Assembly (NCBI GenBank): GCA_002049455.2
Contig: KV918763.1
Location: forward strand, 620,001 to 684,000
Direction: 5' to 3'
DNA: 64,000 nt
Source of the DNA: Porphyra umbilicalis
Lineage: Eukaryota; Rhodophyta; Bangiophyceae; Bangiales; Bangiaceae
How positions within the stretch are numbered: the first letter of the stretch is position 1; the number at the start of each line of letters is the position of its first letter. A model generated the notes under the pieces. It was not told where the DNA came from and ran no database searches. It was given only the letters and a program-made list of their open reading frames with translations. Positions 54,082 through 64,000 of this stretch are shown here, piece after piece. The translations under genes were made by a program, and so were the position numbers.

Positions 54082-54723
54082 CCAGCATCTCGACGCGCGC
54101 GTCGCTTCTCTTCGATGCGACACCCCCTTCAGGCGAGGTCTTCGGTGCTGGAGGGCATCTCCTACGATAGGTGCCAGTTGTTGATGGAAGCCGTCTCCGC
54201 TAGCCGCGCGAAGGCAGTCTGAGAGCGAATATTGCGCCGTCACAGGTCAGGGACGAGCCTCTCACCGTGGAGGCCGGTGGTTGGGCAAGGGAGATCAGCT
54301 CTCGACGATGGGTGGCCGCGGGAACACGGGAGGGTATCAAGGCCTACTGCACCTGTCAGTGACAGGGCACTCTCAGAGGTCTTGTCCACCGTCCGTTGAC
54401 TGGCCGGCAGCCCAGCACGCACAGGCATGTGTCCGGCAACGTAGGGCCGTGATGGCTGGCTCTTTTTGTTTTCCTCAAACCCAGCGTTTGGGCTGCATCT
54501 TGGGCACTGTCGCACCGCTGCGGTCTGTGACCTAAGCCGCCGCACGTCACACCAACCACAAAGCACTTTGTCCTGCATTTGTACACCACGCCGCTCTCCT
54601 CACTCCCGGTGCACAGAGCTCCACGACCTCCCTCCCACCACTCTCAACGGAGCATCTCGGCACTCTACCGTTCACCCCCCTCCTTCCCTTCCTGCGTGGC
54701 TGACGACAACGTACCAAGCCGCC
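54082..54723. other. upstream region of the six-cysteine gene
   Basis: No other gene seen. The frame of the six-Cys protein is open upstream to about 54466, but the added residues are not conserved-looking. The last 100 bases are C/T-rich, as expected of a leader. Confidence 0.4.
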
Positions 54724-54951
54724 ATGTGCTTCCGCATTCAGGAAACCTACGCTTGCGGCTGTGTGATGCTGAGCGAAGTCATCTGGTGCGACTACGCGCG
54801 GTCCATCGGCCGGCAGTGCGCGAATGTGGCGATTCAGGGAGGCCCAGGCTCCGTCCACACCTATAAATGCCCCGCGTGCGGGGGGAAACGGCAAGCTGAC
54901 AATGATGAGAGCGGCGCGGAGGAGTCCGATGACGACGACGAAGAAGAATAA
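54724..54951 (+). CDS. small six-cysteine, acidic-tail protein, member 1
   Basis: 75-residue protein starting MCFRIQETYACGC in an excellent context (GCCGCCATGT). Cys pattern C-x-C-x8-C-x9-C-x16-C-x2-C with a WCDYAR block around the third Cys and a CPACGGK end, followed by an acidic tail (ESDDDDEEE) to the stop. The CxC and CxxC pairs suggest one or two structural zinc ions. The spacing recurs in the window-edge gene at 63646-63999, which makes both very likely real. Small fungal proteins that begin MCR and carry a YxCGH and C...C layout look loosely similar from memory, but I cannot confirm homology. Function unknown. It is in the same strand as the isomerase gene 0.8 kb downstream. Confidence 0.75.
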   Translation: MCFRIQETYACGCVMLSEVIWCDYARSIGRQCANVAIQGGPGSVHTYKCPACGGKRQADNDESGAEESDDDDEEE

Positions 54952-55645
54952 GGGATCGGTGCTTGCCAGACTGGGCCGCGGCGGCTGCCGGGCGCGTCGT
55001 CGGCAGACGCTTCCCCCGCCAAACCGGTGGGCTGCTCTCCGTCGCTGGGCACCGCACCGCGAAGCTCTCTTTTGCGCGCATCGGTCGCGCTTGCTTGTGG
55101 CGACGGCGTTGGTGAATCCACGCTGTCGATAAGGCGTCGGCAACTGGAAGTGGACCACCAAGACGAGACCGACGTGGCTGAGCCGTGGACTGCACCCGAA
55201 AGGGGCGGCGTGGTGCGTCGCCTTCTTGGTGATGTCGATACAGGTGTGCAAGTGACGGCGGCTACCGCGAGGGGGTGCTCGTGGACATCTTTTTGTTTCC
55301 TACTTTACTTTGTTCTTTTGCCTTCCATTCGAGTAGGGAACGTCGGGGATAGTTTTTTTTTATGTACAGTGGGCAGCCCGGGGAGGGCGGGGGCGCGGAT
55401 GGCGGCGGTGGCTGTGGCTGCCACCGCAGGTCCGCTGCAGCTGGTGGGGATGTTCTGATAAATTGTCGCCGATAGCAAATCGGTCCCCTTCGAGCCTCGG
55501 ACGGTGGCGGATCACCATGTGACTGGCGTCGCCGCTGTGCTCACGCCGCCATCAGCTTCACCGTCTCTGTCCCATGATGTACCGGCGGGTGGGCCTCTGC
55601 TTCCTTCCCCCATTCTCCTTGACGCCACCTCGTCCGGTTCAGGCC
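54952..55645. other. 3' region of the six-Cys gene and promoter of isomerase copy A
   Basis: No gene recognised. 55284-55365 is T-rich and could hold 3'-end signals. Confidence 0.4.
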
Positions 55646-56481
55646 GCCCTCGTCCGACACAGGGGAAGCCCCCTCACCGCCCCCCCCCCCCCCGCCGCTC
55701 ACTCCCGCTGCCGACGCCATTGTTCCCCATGTGCGTTGGCGGTCTCCCCCCCCCCGCCAGGCGCTCCCCCCCCCCCCCCCTGCACGCCGTCAAAATCTGC
55801 GGCGTCACCTCCCCCGCCGACGCGTCTGCCGCCGTCGCCGCTGCGACGGCCGCCCTCCCCCCCGGCGTGGAGCTCCTCATCGGCATGATTGCCCACCCGC
55901 CGTCGCCGCGGCACGTCGAGGCGGCGGCCGCGGCGGCGATTGCCGGCGTGGCGCGGGCGGGCGGCGCCACGCCCGTGGTCGTGTTTGTGCGGCAAACGGC
56001 GGCCGAGATGGGCGCCTACCTCCACGCTGCGGGCGTGGACGTGGCGCAACTGCACGGGCCGGCGGCAGCGGCGGCGCGGGGGGGGCTCCCACCCGCCGTG
56101 CGCGTCATGCGCGTCGTGCACGTGGCGGCGGATGGGAGCTACTCGGCGCCGCCGCCGGCGCCAGCCGAGGGTGGTGGGGCCGACGGCGACTGGTGGACGG
56201 TGTACGACGCGGGGTCGGGTGGGGGGGGGTGGCGTTTGACTGGTCGGCGTTTGTGCCGCCGCCGGCGGGGAGGCGGTGGTTGCTGGCGGGGGGACTCCAT
56301 GCGGGCAACGTGGGTGGGGCGCTGGACGTTGTTTCGCCGGGGGGGTGGACGTGAGCTCGGGCGTGTGTGGGGCGGACGGGGTGGCCAAGGACGCGGGGCG
56401 AGTGGCGGCGTTTTTGGAGGCGGTGGCCGCCGCGCGTGCCAAGCGGGTGGGGAGGCGTGGCGACACGGCGCCTGTGTGAGC
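55646..56481 (+). repeat. arm A of a ~0.84-kb inverted duplication
   Basis: Near-identical, in reverse orientation, to 62077-62913. The shared segment begins about 80 bases before the isomerase ATG and stops within 2-5 bases after the stop codon, so the copy unit is almost exactly the gene. Confidence 0.9.
55729..56479 (+). CDS. phosphoribosylanthranilate isomerase, copy A
   Basis: Third step of tryptophan synthesis from anthranilate: converts phosphoribosylanthranilate to the carboxyphenylamino-deoxyribulose phosphate (TrpF/TRP1), a TIM-barrel enzyme, plastidial in algae and plants. Motifs: VKICGVTSPADA with the catalytic Cys, AELLIG-like strand ELLIGMIA, VVVFVRQTAAE, DVAQLHG, AFDWSAF with the catalytic Asp, WLLAGGLHAGNVGGAL, GVDVSSGVCGADGVAKDAGR (phosphate loop). 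A frame change at G9 (56221-56229) is shared with copy B. Near 56336-56342 this copy alone lacks one C, so it reads VSPGGWT then stop, where copy B continues correctly. Copy A may therefore be inactive. ATG 55729 gives a short leader. An Arg/Ser/Pro-rich frame from ATG 55574, joined by a C-run shift, could encode a transit peptide. Confidence 0.85.
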
Positions 56482-56708
56482 GGCATGCAATTGGATGGGG
56501 AGCGTCTGTGGGCGGGACGTTTGGTCGGCGCCGCCTCTTTTTTGCCCTCCGTTGTTTTTCGTAGACCGCGTAGGCCGCAGCGGCAAGCGCGGTGTACAGC
56601 GGGGTTGCCACCGTCCCCCTCTGAACGAACAGAAAATAGGACGCCGCCCACCTCGTGCCGTCCAAGCCCCCTCTGGCGGGCGACACGCCGCCACCCCCAC
56701 CTGCACCC
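56482..56708. other. gap between converging isomerase copy A and SR-like genes
   Basis: Short shared 3' region. No gene seen. Confidence 0.4.
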
Positions 56709-59479
56709 TCAGGCAGTCCCTCCCCCCACGCCGCTGCCCCGCTCCGCGGGCAGACGCAAGACGCCCTTGCGTCGCGCCCGCAGCGGAAACGACGGCGACG
56801 GCGTTGCGGCGGCAGCGGCGGGTGCCGTTGCCGCCGCGGATGCCCCATCGGCGGCAACGACCGCCGCCGCGGCGTGGACGGCGACGGCGGCGGCGGCGGC
56901 AGCGGCCGCCACGGCCGCCGCCACCGACGCTGCGTCGGACGCGGTCGTGAGCGCCGCCGCGTCGGCCGTCGCAGCGGCGGCGAGCGGCGGCGGTGGCGGC
57001 GGAGCCACGACGGCGGCAACAGACGGCGCGGCGACCGCGGCGGCGGGCGGCAGCAGGGGGAGGAGGGCCACGCCAGCGTCCGGCGAGGGAGCCGCGCCGC
57101 CGACAGCGTCGGCGAGCGGCCGCTTGCGGCGGGCGGGTGGGGGGGAGGCGCCGCCCGGTGAGGACGATGGCGGGCGCTTGCGCCGCGCAAATGTGGGCGG
57201 CGGGGGGGGGGGGCGGCCGCGCCGGGGAAAGCGGCGGGGGGGGGGAGGGGCGCCGGAGTGGGTGACCTTTGCGGGCCCGGGTGCGGCGCAGATAGGGGGA
57301 GGGGGAGGGAGGGGGATGGCGCTGCCACAGGTGGCGGGGGGGGGGGGGGGGCATCGCCGGCGGCGGGAGGGGAGGCGGCGCCATCGCCGGTGGCGGGAGG
57401 GGGGGGGCGCCACCGCCGGTGGCGGGAGGGGTGGGGGCGCCACCGCCGGTGGCGGGAGGGGTGGGGTCGCCACCGCCGCTGCCGGCCGTGGCGGCGGTGG
57501 CGACACCGCTGCCGCCGGCCGCGCGGGGTCTGCCGGCTGCGATGACGCTTCCGACGATTCGGTCGTCCACGACCCGTCGGATGAGCCGTCGGCCACTGCC
57601 AGCGGCAACGGCGCAGGCGCCGGTGCTGCCAGTGCCGCCGCCGGCGCCGGCTCGGGCGGACCGACGGCGGGAGCCACGGCGGGGGCAGCCGACCGCGGCG
57701 GCCACTCGTCACGGGTGGCGGAGCCGCCGCCGCTCCGCACGCCGGCGGCGGTCACGGTCTCGACAATGACCACCGAGGCGGAGGACGAGGAGGGCGACGG
57801 CGGCGGCGCCGCCGCCGCCGACGCCGCTCGCAACGGTGACAGGGGCGGCGGCGACCGCGGGCGCTTGGGAGTAGGCTGACCGCTGGCGGGGGCGCCCGCG
57901 GGGCCCGCCGCGGCGGGTGTCGGGAGCGCCTTGACGCCCGGGGCGGCAGCGGGTGCGCTCGTGGCGGCCACCGCGCCGCCGCTGCTCGACGACGCGGACG
58001 CAGACGCCAACCCAAACCCCCGCAAGTCGGCCGACGGCCCAGACGAGCTGCTGCTGCTGCCACTGCTGTCGCTACTGCTGTCGCTGCCGCTGCCATTGGC
58101 GCTGCCGCTGTCGCTCCTGCTGCCGCCGTCGCTGCCACTGTGGCTGCTGCAACGACCGCCGCTCCTGCTGCCGTTGCCGCAGCGGATGCCGCCCCCACAA
58201 CCACTGCCACCGCCACTGCCGCTGTCGCTCCGACTGCTGGCGTCCCCACGCGACGACGTGGCAGAGGAGGACGACGCAGCAGGCGGTAGCGAGCGTTTGC
58301 GCCGCGAAGGGCCGCGGCTGGAAAGGAGGCGCCGCGCCGGCCTGAGCGGCGGCAACGTCTTGCCGGCAAAGGACCCGGGCGACGGCAACGTTTTGCCGGT
58401 AAACGCACTGGCGAGAGTAGTCGCGGCGGCGGCGGCGGTGGCGGTGGCGGGGGCAGTGGTAGACGGCGTCGAACGGTGGGGCGATGGCGACGGCCGGCGG
58501 CGGGGCGACCGTGATGGCCGGCGGCGGGGCGACCGCGACGGCCGGCGGCGGGGCGACTGCGACTGTGACGGCCGGCGGCGGTGTGATCGCGTTCGCCGCC
58601 GGCGGGGTGACCGCGTTCGCTGCCGGCGGGGAGACCGCAACCGTCGGCGGCCGGGCGGCCGTGACACCGTCGGGGACCGCGACCGGGTCGCCCGCCGCCG
58701 GATGCGGCGCGGCGGCGCCCTCGAGCGCGACGACGGCGAGCGGGAGGACGCCAACGCCGACGACGAGGAGCGGGAGCGGGAGGTTGTCGACCCGCGGCGG
58801 GTGCCCCAGGAGCGGGAGGACGACGACCGCGTCGACGGCGACGACGACCGCCGCCGCCCGCGCCGCCACCGCCGCGCCCGCGACCGCCCCCGCGACGACC
58901 GGGACGAGCGTGACACGGGCGACCGCGAAGACGGCGACGCAGACGAGCGGGAGCGCGACGAGCGCGACGCGCGCAACGGGCGGCTCCGCGACAGCGACTG
59001 CAACAGGGCGGCGGGCGGCGGTGGGACAGACGCAGACGGGGAGGCGGGCGGCGACGGCGCCGTGCGCGGGCGCTTGCGACGCACACCGCCGCCATCCGGT
59101 CGTGGCGCCGGCCGCGGCGACGACGCTGCTGCGGGTGGGGGGGCGGCGGGCGGCGCCGCTGTGGGCGCCGCCGCCGTCGCACCGCCCGGCGCCGGGCCCT
59201 CTTCGTCAGACGAGGAGAGGATTTGAATCACCTCGGCGGCCGCAGCGGCGGCGGGACGGGCGGACTGGGCGGCGCCGACGGGTGGAGCGGGCGGCAGCCG
59301 CGCCGCAATGGCGGCGGCGGCCTCAACGGTGGCGGTGACGGGTACCCCCCCCCGCCCCCCCCTCCCGCCGTCACTGCCAACACCGGCCGTCGGGGCGGGT
59401 CGCCCCAACACCCCCCCCCCTCCCCCCAACAGCGTCTGCGGCGGTGCCACCCCCAGCCGCCCCTCCCCCGCGGCAACAT

Positions 59480-59524
<45 letters not shown>

Positions 59525-60941
59525 CCGTCGCGGCCGCCGCAGCGGCCGCCCCGCGTCGGCCGCGGCGCGGCGGAGCTCGGCTACGGTGCGGCCGGCGAGC
59601 GCCGCCTCGCCGGCGGCCGCCGTCGCCCAGGCGGCGACGGGCGCTGCGGCGCCGCCGGCAACGGCGGTGGCGCGCCGCAACGCCGCCGCCTCGTCGGCGG
59701 TAAAGGCGTAGCCGCCCGCCGCGGGCGCGTCGCCGTCGAGGGGGTGCGGCCGTGCCGCGGCAGCAGCAGCAGCGGCGGCCGCCGCCGCCGCCGCTGCCGC
59801 TGCCGCCGCGCTGTCGGCCGCCGGGGGGGCCACGGGGGGGAGGCCGCCTGATGCCTCGTCGCCGCCCTGCCCGCCGCCGCCACCGCCGCCGCCGCTGCAG
59901 CCGCAGCCGCCGCCGCCGCCGCGGCCGGCCTTGCGCCCCCGCCCCCGCCCGCGGGCGCGGCGCCCCCGCTCGGCGGCGGCGGCAGCCGCCGCCGCCGCCC
60001 GCTCCGCCGCCGCCCCCCCGTCGTGGGTGACGCGCGGGACGACAAACTTGCCCCCCGCGCCGAGGCAGTACCACAACGCGGGGCCGCGGGCGGCGGGGTT
60101 CCACGGCTTGCGCAGGGGTGGGGGGGCGGGCGCGCGGGGGGGGGGGGGAGCGCCATCGGCCGCCGCCGCCGCCGAGTCACGGGGGGGGGGGGGGGGGAGG
60201 CGGGGGGCGGGGGCGCCGCCGCCCCCGCCGCCTGGGCAGCCGCCGACGGGGCGGAGGCGGGCGCCGCGTCGGCAACGGGCGGGGGGTACCCGCCGTGCCG
60301 GCGGGCGGTGCCGCCACCGCCGCCGCCGCCGCGCAGATGGCAACGGCTGGGAGGGGGGGTGGCGACCGCGGCGCGCCAACAAACGCCTTGCCCTTGGCCG
60401 ACGCCGTCGCGGGTTTGGCTTGGATGGTGAGGAGCTCCCAGCCGGCGGCGGCGGCTGCTGCCGCCAACGCGGGGAAGAGGTCGACCAGGCTGGGGGGGGG
60501 CGGGGACAGCCGCACCCCGGCCAGAGCCGGCACGGGAGCAACCACCGGCGGGGAAGCAGCCGCCGGCGGGGACGCAGCAACCGTAGCGGCGCCCGGAGGC
60601 GGCAGGCCAAAGATAGAGGTGGCAGCGGTGGCGGAATGCCCGCCGGCGGCGCCGGCCGCGGCGGCGGGCGACGGCCCACCATTGACGAGCGGCGTGGTTG
60701 CGCCGCCGGGTGCGGCGACACAGAGCAACGCCGTCGGTGCCGCCACCAGCGACTGCGCCCCTGACGCCGCCGCCGCTCCCGCCGCCACCGCCCCCGCTGC
60801 TGCACCCGCTGCGCCGGCTGGCGTGCCCGTTGCCGCCGCCGCCGCCGCCGCCGCCACGGGCGTCCCCCGACGGGTCGGCGGAACGCCTATCGCCGCAGGG
60901 GCTCGGCCAGGCAACCCTGCCCCGGCCACTGCGTCCAGCAT
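56709..60941 (-). CDS. large SR-like nuclear protein with a SUMO-interaction motif
   Basis: Gene read from ATG 60941 (MLDAVAGAGLPG) to TGA 56709, about 1,400 residues, with frame changes near 60190 and 59480-59540, both in G/C runs. Order: Ala-rich N-terminus; a conserved-looking [20 protein letters not shown] and a GPALWYCLGAGGKFVVPRV segment with a KPWNPAARG lead (unrecognised domain, split by a shift); a YAFTADEAAALRRA helix; AEVIQILSSSDEE (59196-59236), a textbook SUMO-interaction motif with adjacent acidic/phospho-Ser residues; then RS/SR/SPRRRPS repeats across about 58270-59060, as in splicing-related SR proteins; a Ser/Gly-rich and Pro/Ala-rich tail. A role in RNA processing or nuclear speckles is inference. 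It is flanked by the two inverted isomerase copies. Confidence 0.6.
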
Positions 60942-62076
60942 CACCGTCGTGGGGGGGTCATACCGCGCCGCGGGGCGGCGGGCACGCGCCGGCGGACACC
61001 TGCAAGACCCGGGGGCGGGGGCGCGCGCCGGGGCGACGGCGCGCGGTGGGAGCGCTGGGGCTCAATAGGGGATGGCGAGGGGAAAAAGCGAGTGGGGGAA
61101 GGACGGTTTGGGCAGAGATGGGCGATGGGACAGTAGGGGCAAGGGGGAGGGGGGGGGGGCAAAACGGGCCACGCGGCCGCGTCGCGCCAGCCGACGCAAC
61201 GGGCGCCGGCGAGGACGGCAAGACGCGTCGGCGCGAAGCCGCCGCGAACGAGGGGGACAAAAACGGCCGTGGCGGGGCGGTCGGCCCGCACGAGCCCGTA
61301 AGTTCAACCCCTTGGCTCATCGCGGGAGCAAAGTCGGCCACCTCGTGCGAATGCGGCGGAAATTCCTCTTGGACCTTGGAATGAAGTCCGCCAGCATGGC
61401 ACCTCCGGACCTCCTTCCGAAGCACGCCTCCTCTCGGCTGTATCGATTCCCCGCGTCTCTCTTTCCCAAGAGAGCAGACCGTGGGCCGACCAGGCTCACC
61501 GTCTTACCCGCAGAGGCCCGCGCCTACGGCCTCGGCTGCGACGCCAATGGGCCAAGTCTATCAAACCAAACAGCACCAGGTGCCGGCATGTAACTAGGAG
61601 GCAGCACAGCAGCCGAGCTGATGCTGATAGCAATGTGACGAGCTCCCTTGGACCGTGCCGTCCGACATTCAGTTTCCGTCGCAGCGGTGGTCCCCAGCAT
61701 GACGGTGGAGGAGAGGGTGAAAGCGTGGGTGGTCGAAATGGCATTGTACTTTCCGCTCCCGGTCCCGCTCCTCATCCACCTCTCCCGACTGCTCCCATCC
61801 CACTTGCTCCAGCTCGCGTTCGTCGCCGCCTCGCCGCCAGTGGTGGGCCATCGAGGCCGTGGTCCTCCGCCAACTGGCCATACAGCTGCAAACGGCAATC
61901 ACCATTGCACTGTCAATGGACGTCTGGCGTAACACACACTGGCACAGCACAGCTACGCCATCCCTACAGACGCAAACAACCATCAAGAACAAGCGGCAGG
62001 GAAACATAAACACAGCGCCGACGCCGACGCCGACACAGACGCTGGCCCGACCACACACGTCCCCACCACAGTGACA
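60942..62076. other. promoter region of the SR-like gene and downstream flank of isomerase copy B
   Basis: Mixed composition. Frames on both strands (for example plus 61072-61593) show no domain. No gene supported. Confidence 0.35.
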
Positions 62077-62913
62077 GCTCATACGGGCGCCGTGTCGCCA
62101 CGCCTCCCCACCCGCTTGGCACGCGCGGCGGCCACCGCCTCCAAAAACGCCGCCACTCGCCCCGCGTCCTTGGCCACCCCGTCCGCCCCACACACGCCCG
62201 AGCTCACGTCCACCCCCCCGGGCGAAACAACGTCCAGCGCCCCACCCACGTTGCCCGCATGGAGTCCCCCCGCCAGCAACCACCGCCTCCCCGCCGGCGG
62301 CGGCACAAACGCCGACCAGTCAAACGCCACCCCCCCCCACCCGACCCCGCGTCGTACACCGTCCACCAGTCGCCGTCGGCCCCACCACCCTCGGCTGGCG
62401 CCGGCGGCGGCGCCGAGTAGCTCCCATCCGCCGCCACGTGCACGACGCGCATGACGCGCACGGCGGGTGGGAGCCCCCCCCGCGCCGCCGCTGCCGCCGG
62501 CCCGTGCAGTTGCGCCACGTCCACGCCCGCAGCGTGGAGGTAGGCGCCCATCTCGGCCGCCGTTTGCCGCACAAACACGACCACGGGCGTGGCGCCGCCC
62601 GCCCGCGCCACGCCGGCAATCGCCGCCGCGGCCGCCGCCTCGACGTGCCGCGGCGACGGCGGGTGGGCAATCATGCCGATGAGGAGCTCCACGCCGGGGG
62701 GGAGGGCGGCCGTCGCAGCGGCGACGGCGGCAGACGCGTCGGCGGGGGAGGTGACGCCGCAGATTTTGACGGCGTGCAGGGGGGGGGGGGGGGAGCGCCT
62801 GGCGGGGGGGGGGAGACCGCCAACGCACATGGGGAACAATGGCGTCGGCAGCGGGAGTGGGCGGTGCGGGGGAGAGGAGCGGTGAGGGGGCTTGCCCGGT
62901 GTCGGACAAGGGC
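62077..62913 (-). repeat. arm B of the ~0.84-kb inverted duplication
   Basis: Reverse-complement partner of 55646-56481. The lengths differ by one base. Arms A and B are separated by 5.6 kb containing the SR-like gene. Confidence 0.9.
62079..62830 (-). CDS. phosphoribosylanthranilate isomerase, copy B
   Basis: Second copy of the TrpF/TRP1-type enzyme, virtually identical to copy A. Here the C-terminal half (AFDWSAFVPPPAG through GVDVSSGVCGADGVAKDAGR to DTAPV) is one uninterrupted frame, because three C precede the G7 run near 62213-62222. The frame change at the nine-C run 62330-62338 (same place as in copy A) remains; one extra base there would make the gene continuous. ATG 62830 matches the copy A start. 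An alternative longer leader from ATG 62991 is Arg/Ala/Pro-rich like a transit peptide but needs a C-run shift. Of the two, this is the better candidate for the working enzyme. Confidence 0.85.
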
Positions 62914-63645
62914 AGTCCGGGCGCGAACAGCCGCGGGCAAGGGGGGTGGGGCGCGGAAGCCGAGGCACTCAGCGTCCGGCCGGCCGACCATGGCAGGCAG
63001 CTCCGGTTATTTGGTGGCGTGAGGCACAAGGTTTGGTGCAGGCGCAGGCGTTGCCGGTCCCGCTCTGCAGACGGTGGACGGTGCGCGGAGTGTTCGCTCG
63101 CGGGGTCGAGGGAGGCTGTCATCATAGCAAGCCGCGTACGGGTATCAAGTGGATCGGACGCATCCAATTTGGGCGCGCCGCGTTTCGCTGTTTCAAAAAA
63201 AACAATGCCCATTGAAATTTGCTACCGCGCACCGTCGCTAGAGAGAAGGACGAGCCCCTGTCACAGACGCCGTCATCCGCGCTCCCACCCTCCACTGCCG
63301 CCATGCTATCGCTACCGTCTCGCAAAGCACACACGAGCAACACAAACAGGATATCGTGGAAGCAGATAGAAAAGAAAACAATACGACAAGGGGAACCCGC
63401 AGGACAAGACCACCGCCCGCGCTGTTGTAGATGCTCACGGATACTCTTGCTGGCCGTCCACGTCGCGACGGACATCGGTCAGCGGCGGCGGCGGGAGCCA
63501 CCGCCGGCGCCACCGACGAGCTCCACCACTACATGCGGCGGCATCACACGCCTTATGCCAAGCGACTAGAAGCAGGTAGTCCGGGTGGCAAAGGTGGCGC
63601 CGACGCGCCAGACGCGACGGCCGCCGCAACTAGCGCGTGCCTCCC
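62914..63645. other. upstream flank of isomerase copy B, no gene
   Basis: No supported gene. Includes the likely leader and promoter of copy B and the 3' side of the six-Cys gene at the window end. Confidence 0.35.
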
Positions 63646-63717
63646 TTAATTGTCGTCGTCGTCCTTGTTCTCGTCGTCTTCGTCGTCCTGGTTGTCGTCG
63701 TCATCGTCCTCCTGGTT

Positions 63718-63780
<63 letters not shown>

Positions 63781-63999
63781 CTGGTTCTCGTTCTGGTCGT
63801 CGTTCTGGACTTCTTCCTCGCCGTCGATCTTGTCCTTGTCCACATTCGCGGCTTCTGCTGCTTGTTTTCTGAGGCAATGGTTGCACGTTCGGCTCAACAC
63901 ATCTCCTTGGACCGTCTCAATATCCTTGCAGGGTCTGAGAGTCGCCCGTGCGTTGTCACACCAGAAGGGGGAAGGGATCAACTCGCAGCCGCAGCACGC
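63646..63999 (-). CDS. small six-cysteine, acidic-tail protein, member 2 (5' end outside window)
   Basis: The frame is open to the window edge, so the N-terminus is missing. It reads ACCGCELIPSPFWCDNAR, then RPCKDIE and TCNHCLRK, giving C-x-C-x8-C-x9-C-x14-C-x2-C. This is the same spacing as the protein at 54724-54951, with the same W-C-D-x-A-R block around the third Cys. A long acidic tail follows, including 21 consecutive Asp encoded by a GAC repeat (63718-63780), and ends DDDDN at TAA 63646. The two proteins share only the Cys framework and a few residues, so they are diverged paralogues rather than a recent copy. Probably zinc-binding; function unknown. Confidence 0.7.
63718..63780. repeat. 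(GTC)21 trinucleotide repeat, coding for poly-Asp on the minus strand
   Basis: Uninterrupted 63-base run within the acidic tail of the six-Cys protein. Likely length-polymorphic. Confidence 0.95.
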
Positions 64000-64000
64000 G

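Noticed and set aside
1-64000. tRNA, rRNA or organellar segments
   Set aside because: I saw no tRNA-like T-loop and acceptor combination, no conserved rRNA stretch and no AT-rich organellar sequence on reading both strands. A covariance search would settle it.
1-64000. Bacterial contamination
   Set aside because: High GC and intron-poor genes could suggest it, but GATA, cyclin, Pescadillo and SR-type genes plus spliceosomal introns show a eukaryotic nucleus.

Overview
The window looks like nuclear DNA of a GC-rich photosynthetic eukaryote. My best guess is a bangiophyte red alga of the Porphyra/Pyropia type. That is inference from very high GC content with long G/C homopolymers, Ala/Gly/Pro-rich proteins, mostly intron-free genes with occasional introns of about 0.3 kb (GTACGT donors, C/T-rich acceptors ending CAG), eukaryote-only genes (GATA factor, PHO80-like cyclin, Pescadillo, Dispatched-like protein, SR-type protein) and gene-poor stretches full of decayed transposons. 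I found no operons, prokaryotic signals, tRNA, rRNA or CRISPR.

Layout. Bases 1-2808 hold a GATA zinc-finger gene with one intron. Bases 2.8-9.4 kb hold no convincing gene but contain two small inverted-repeat elements, a 57-bp minisatellite and a family of palindromic motifs. A small Cys-rich, single-pass membrane protein lies at 9420-10138. Bases 10.7-25 kb are a transposon graveyard: a large near-intact transposase-like ORF (12539-14884, minus), a decayed second transposase (16.4-17.8 kb), two direct repeat copies on either side of both (11538-12198 and 18794-19590), and a SANT/Myb-like pseudogene (21283-23670). A Dispatched/Patched-like transporter fills 26426-30274, followed by a 21-bp minisatellite (31.6-31.9 kb). 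A PHO80/U-type cyclin is at 33835-34602. Bases 34.6-44.6 kb are mostly non-coding, with palindromes, a GACGCCC array and dispersed repeats.

The gene-rich part runs from 44.6 kb to the end: a secreted Tyr/Pro-rich matrix protein, a NAPE-PLD-like metallo-beta-lactamase-fold enzyme and Pescadillo, then a 3.5-kb repeat-containing gap, a small six-cysteine acidic-tail protein, phosphoribosylanthranilate isomerase (tryptophan pathway), an SR-like protein with a SUMO-interaction motif, a second inverted copy of the isomerase, and a second, window-truncated member of the six-cysteine family.

The genes are mostly independent housekeeping or surface functions (transcription, cell cycle, ribosome assembly, lipid signalling, tryptophan synthesis, cell wall). 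The most interesting signals are the pair of six-cysteine proteins at 54.7 and 63.8 kb, the inverted duplication of the isomerase around the SR-like gene, the minisatellite with a five-unit higher-order structure, and a systematic association of long G/C runs with apparent frameshifts in otherwise good genes.
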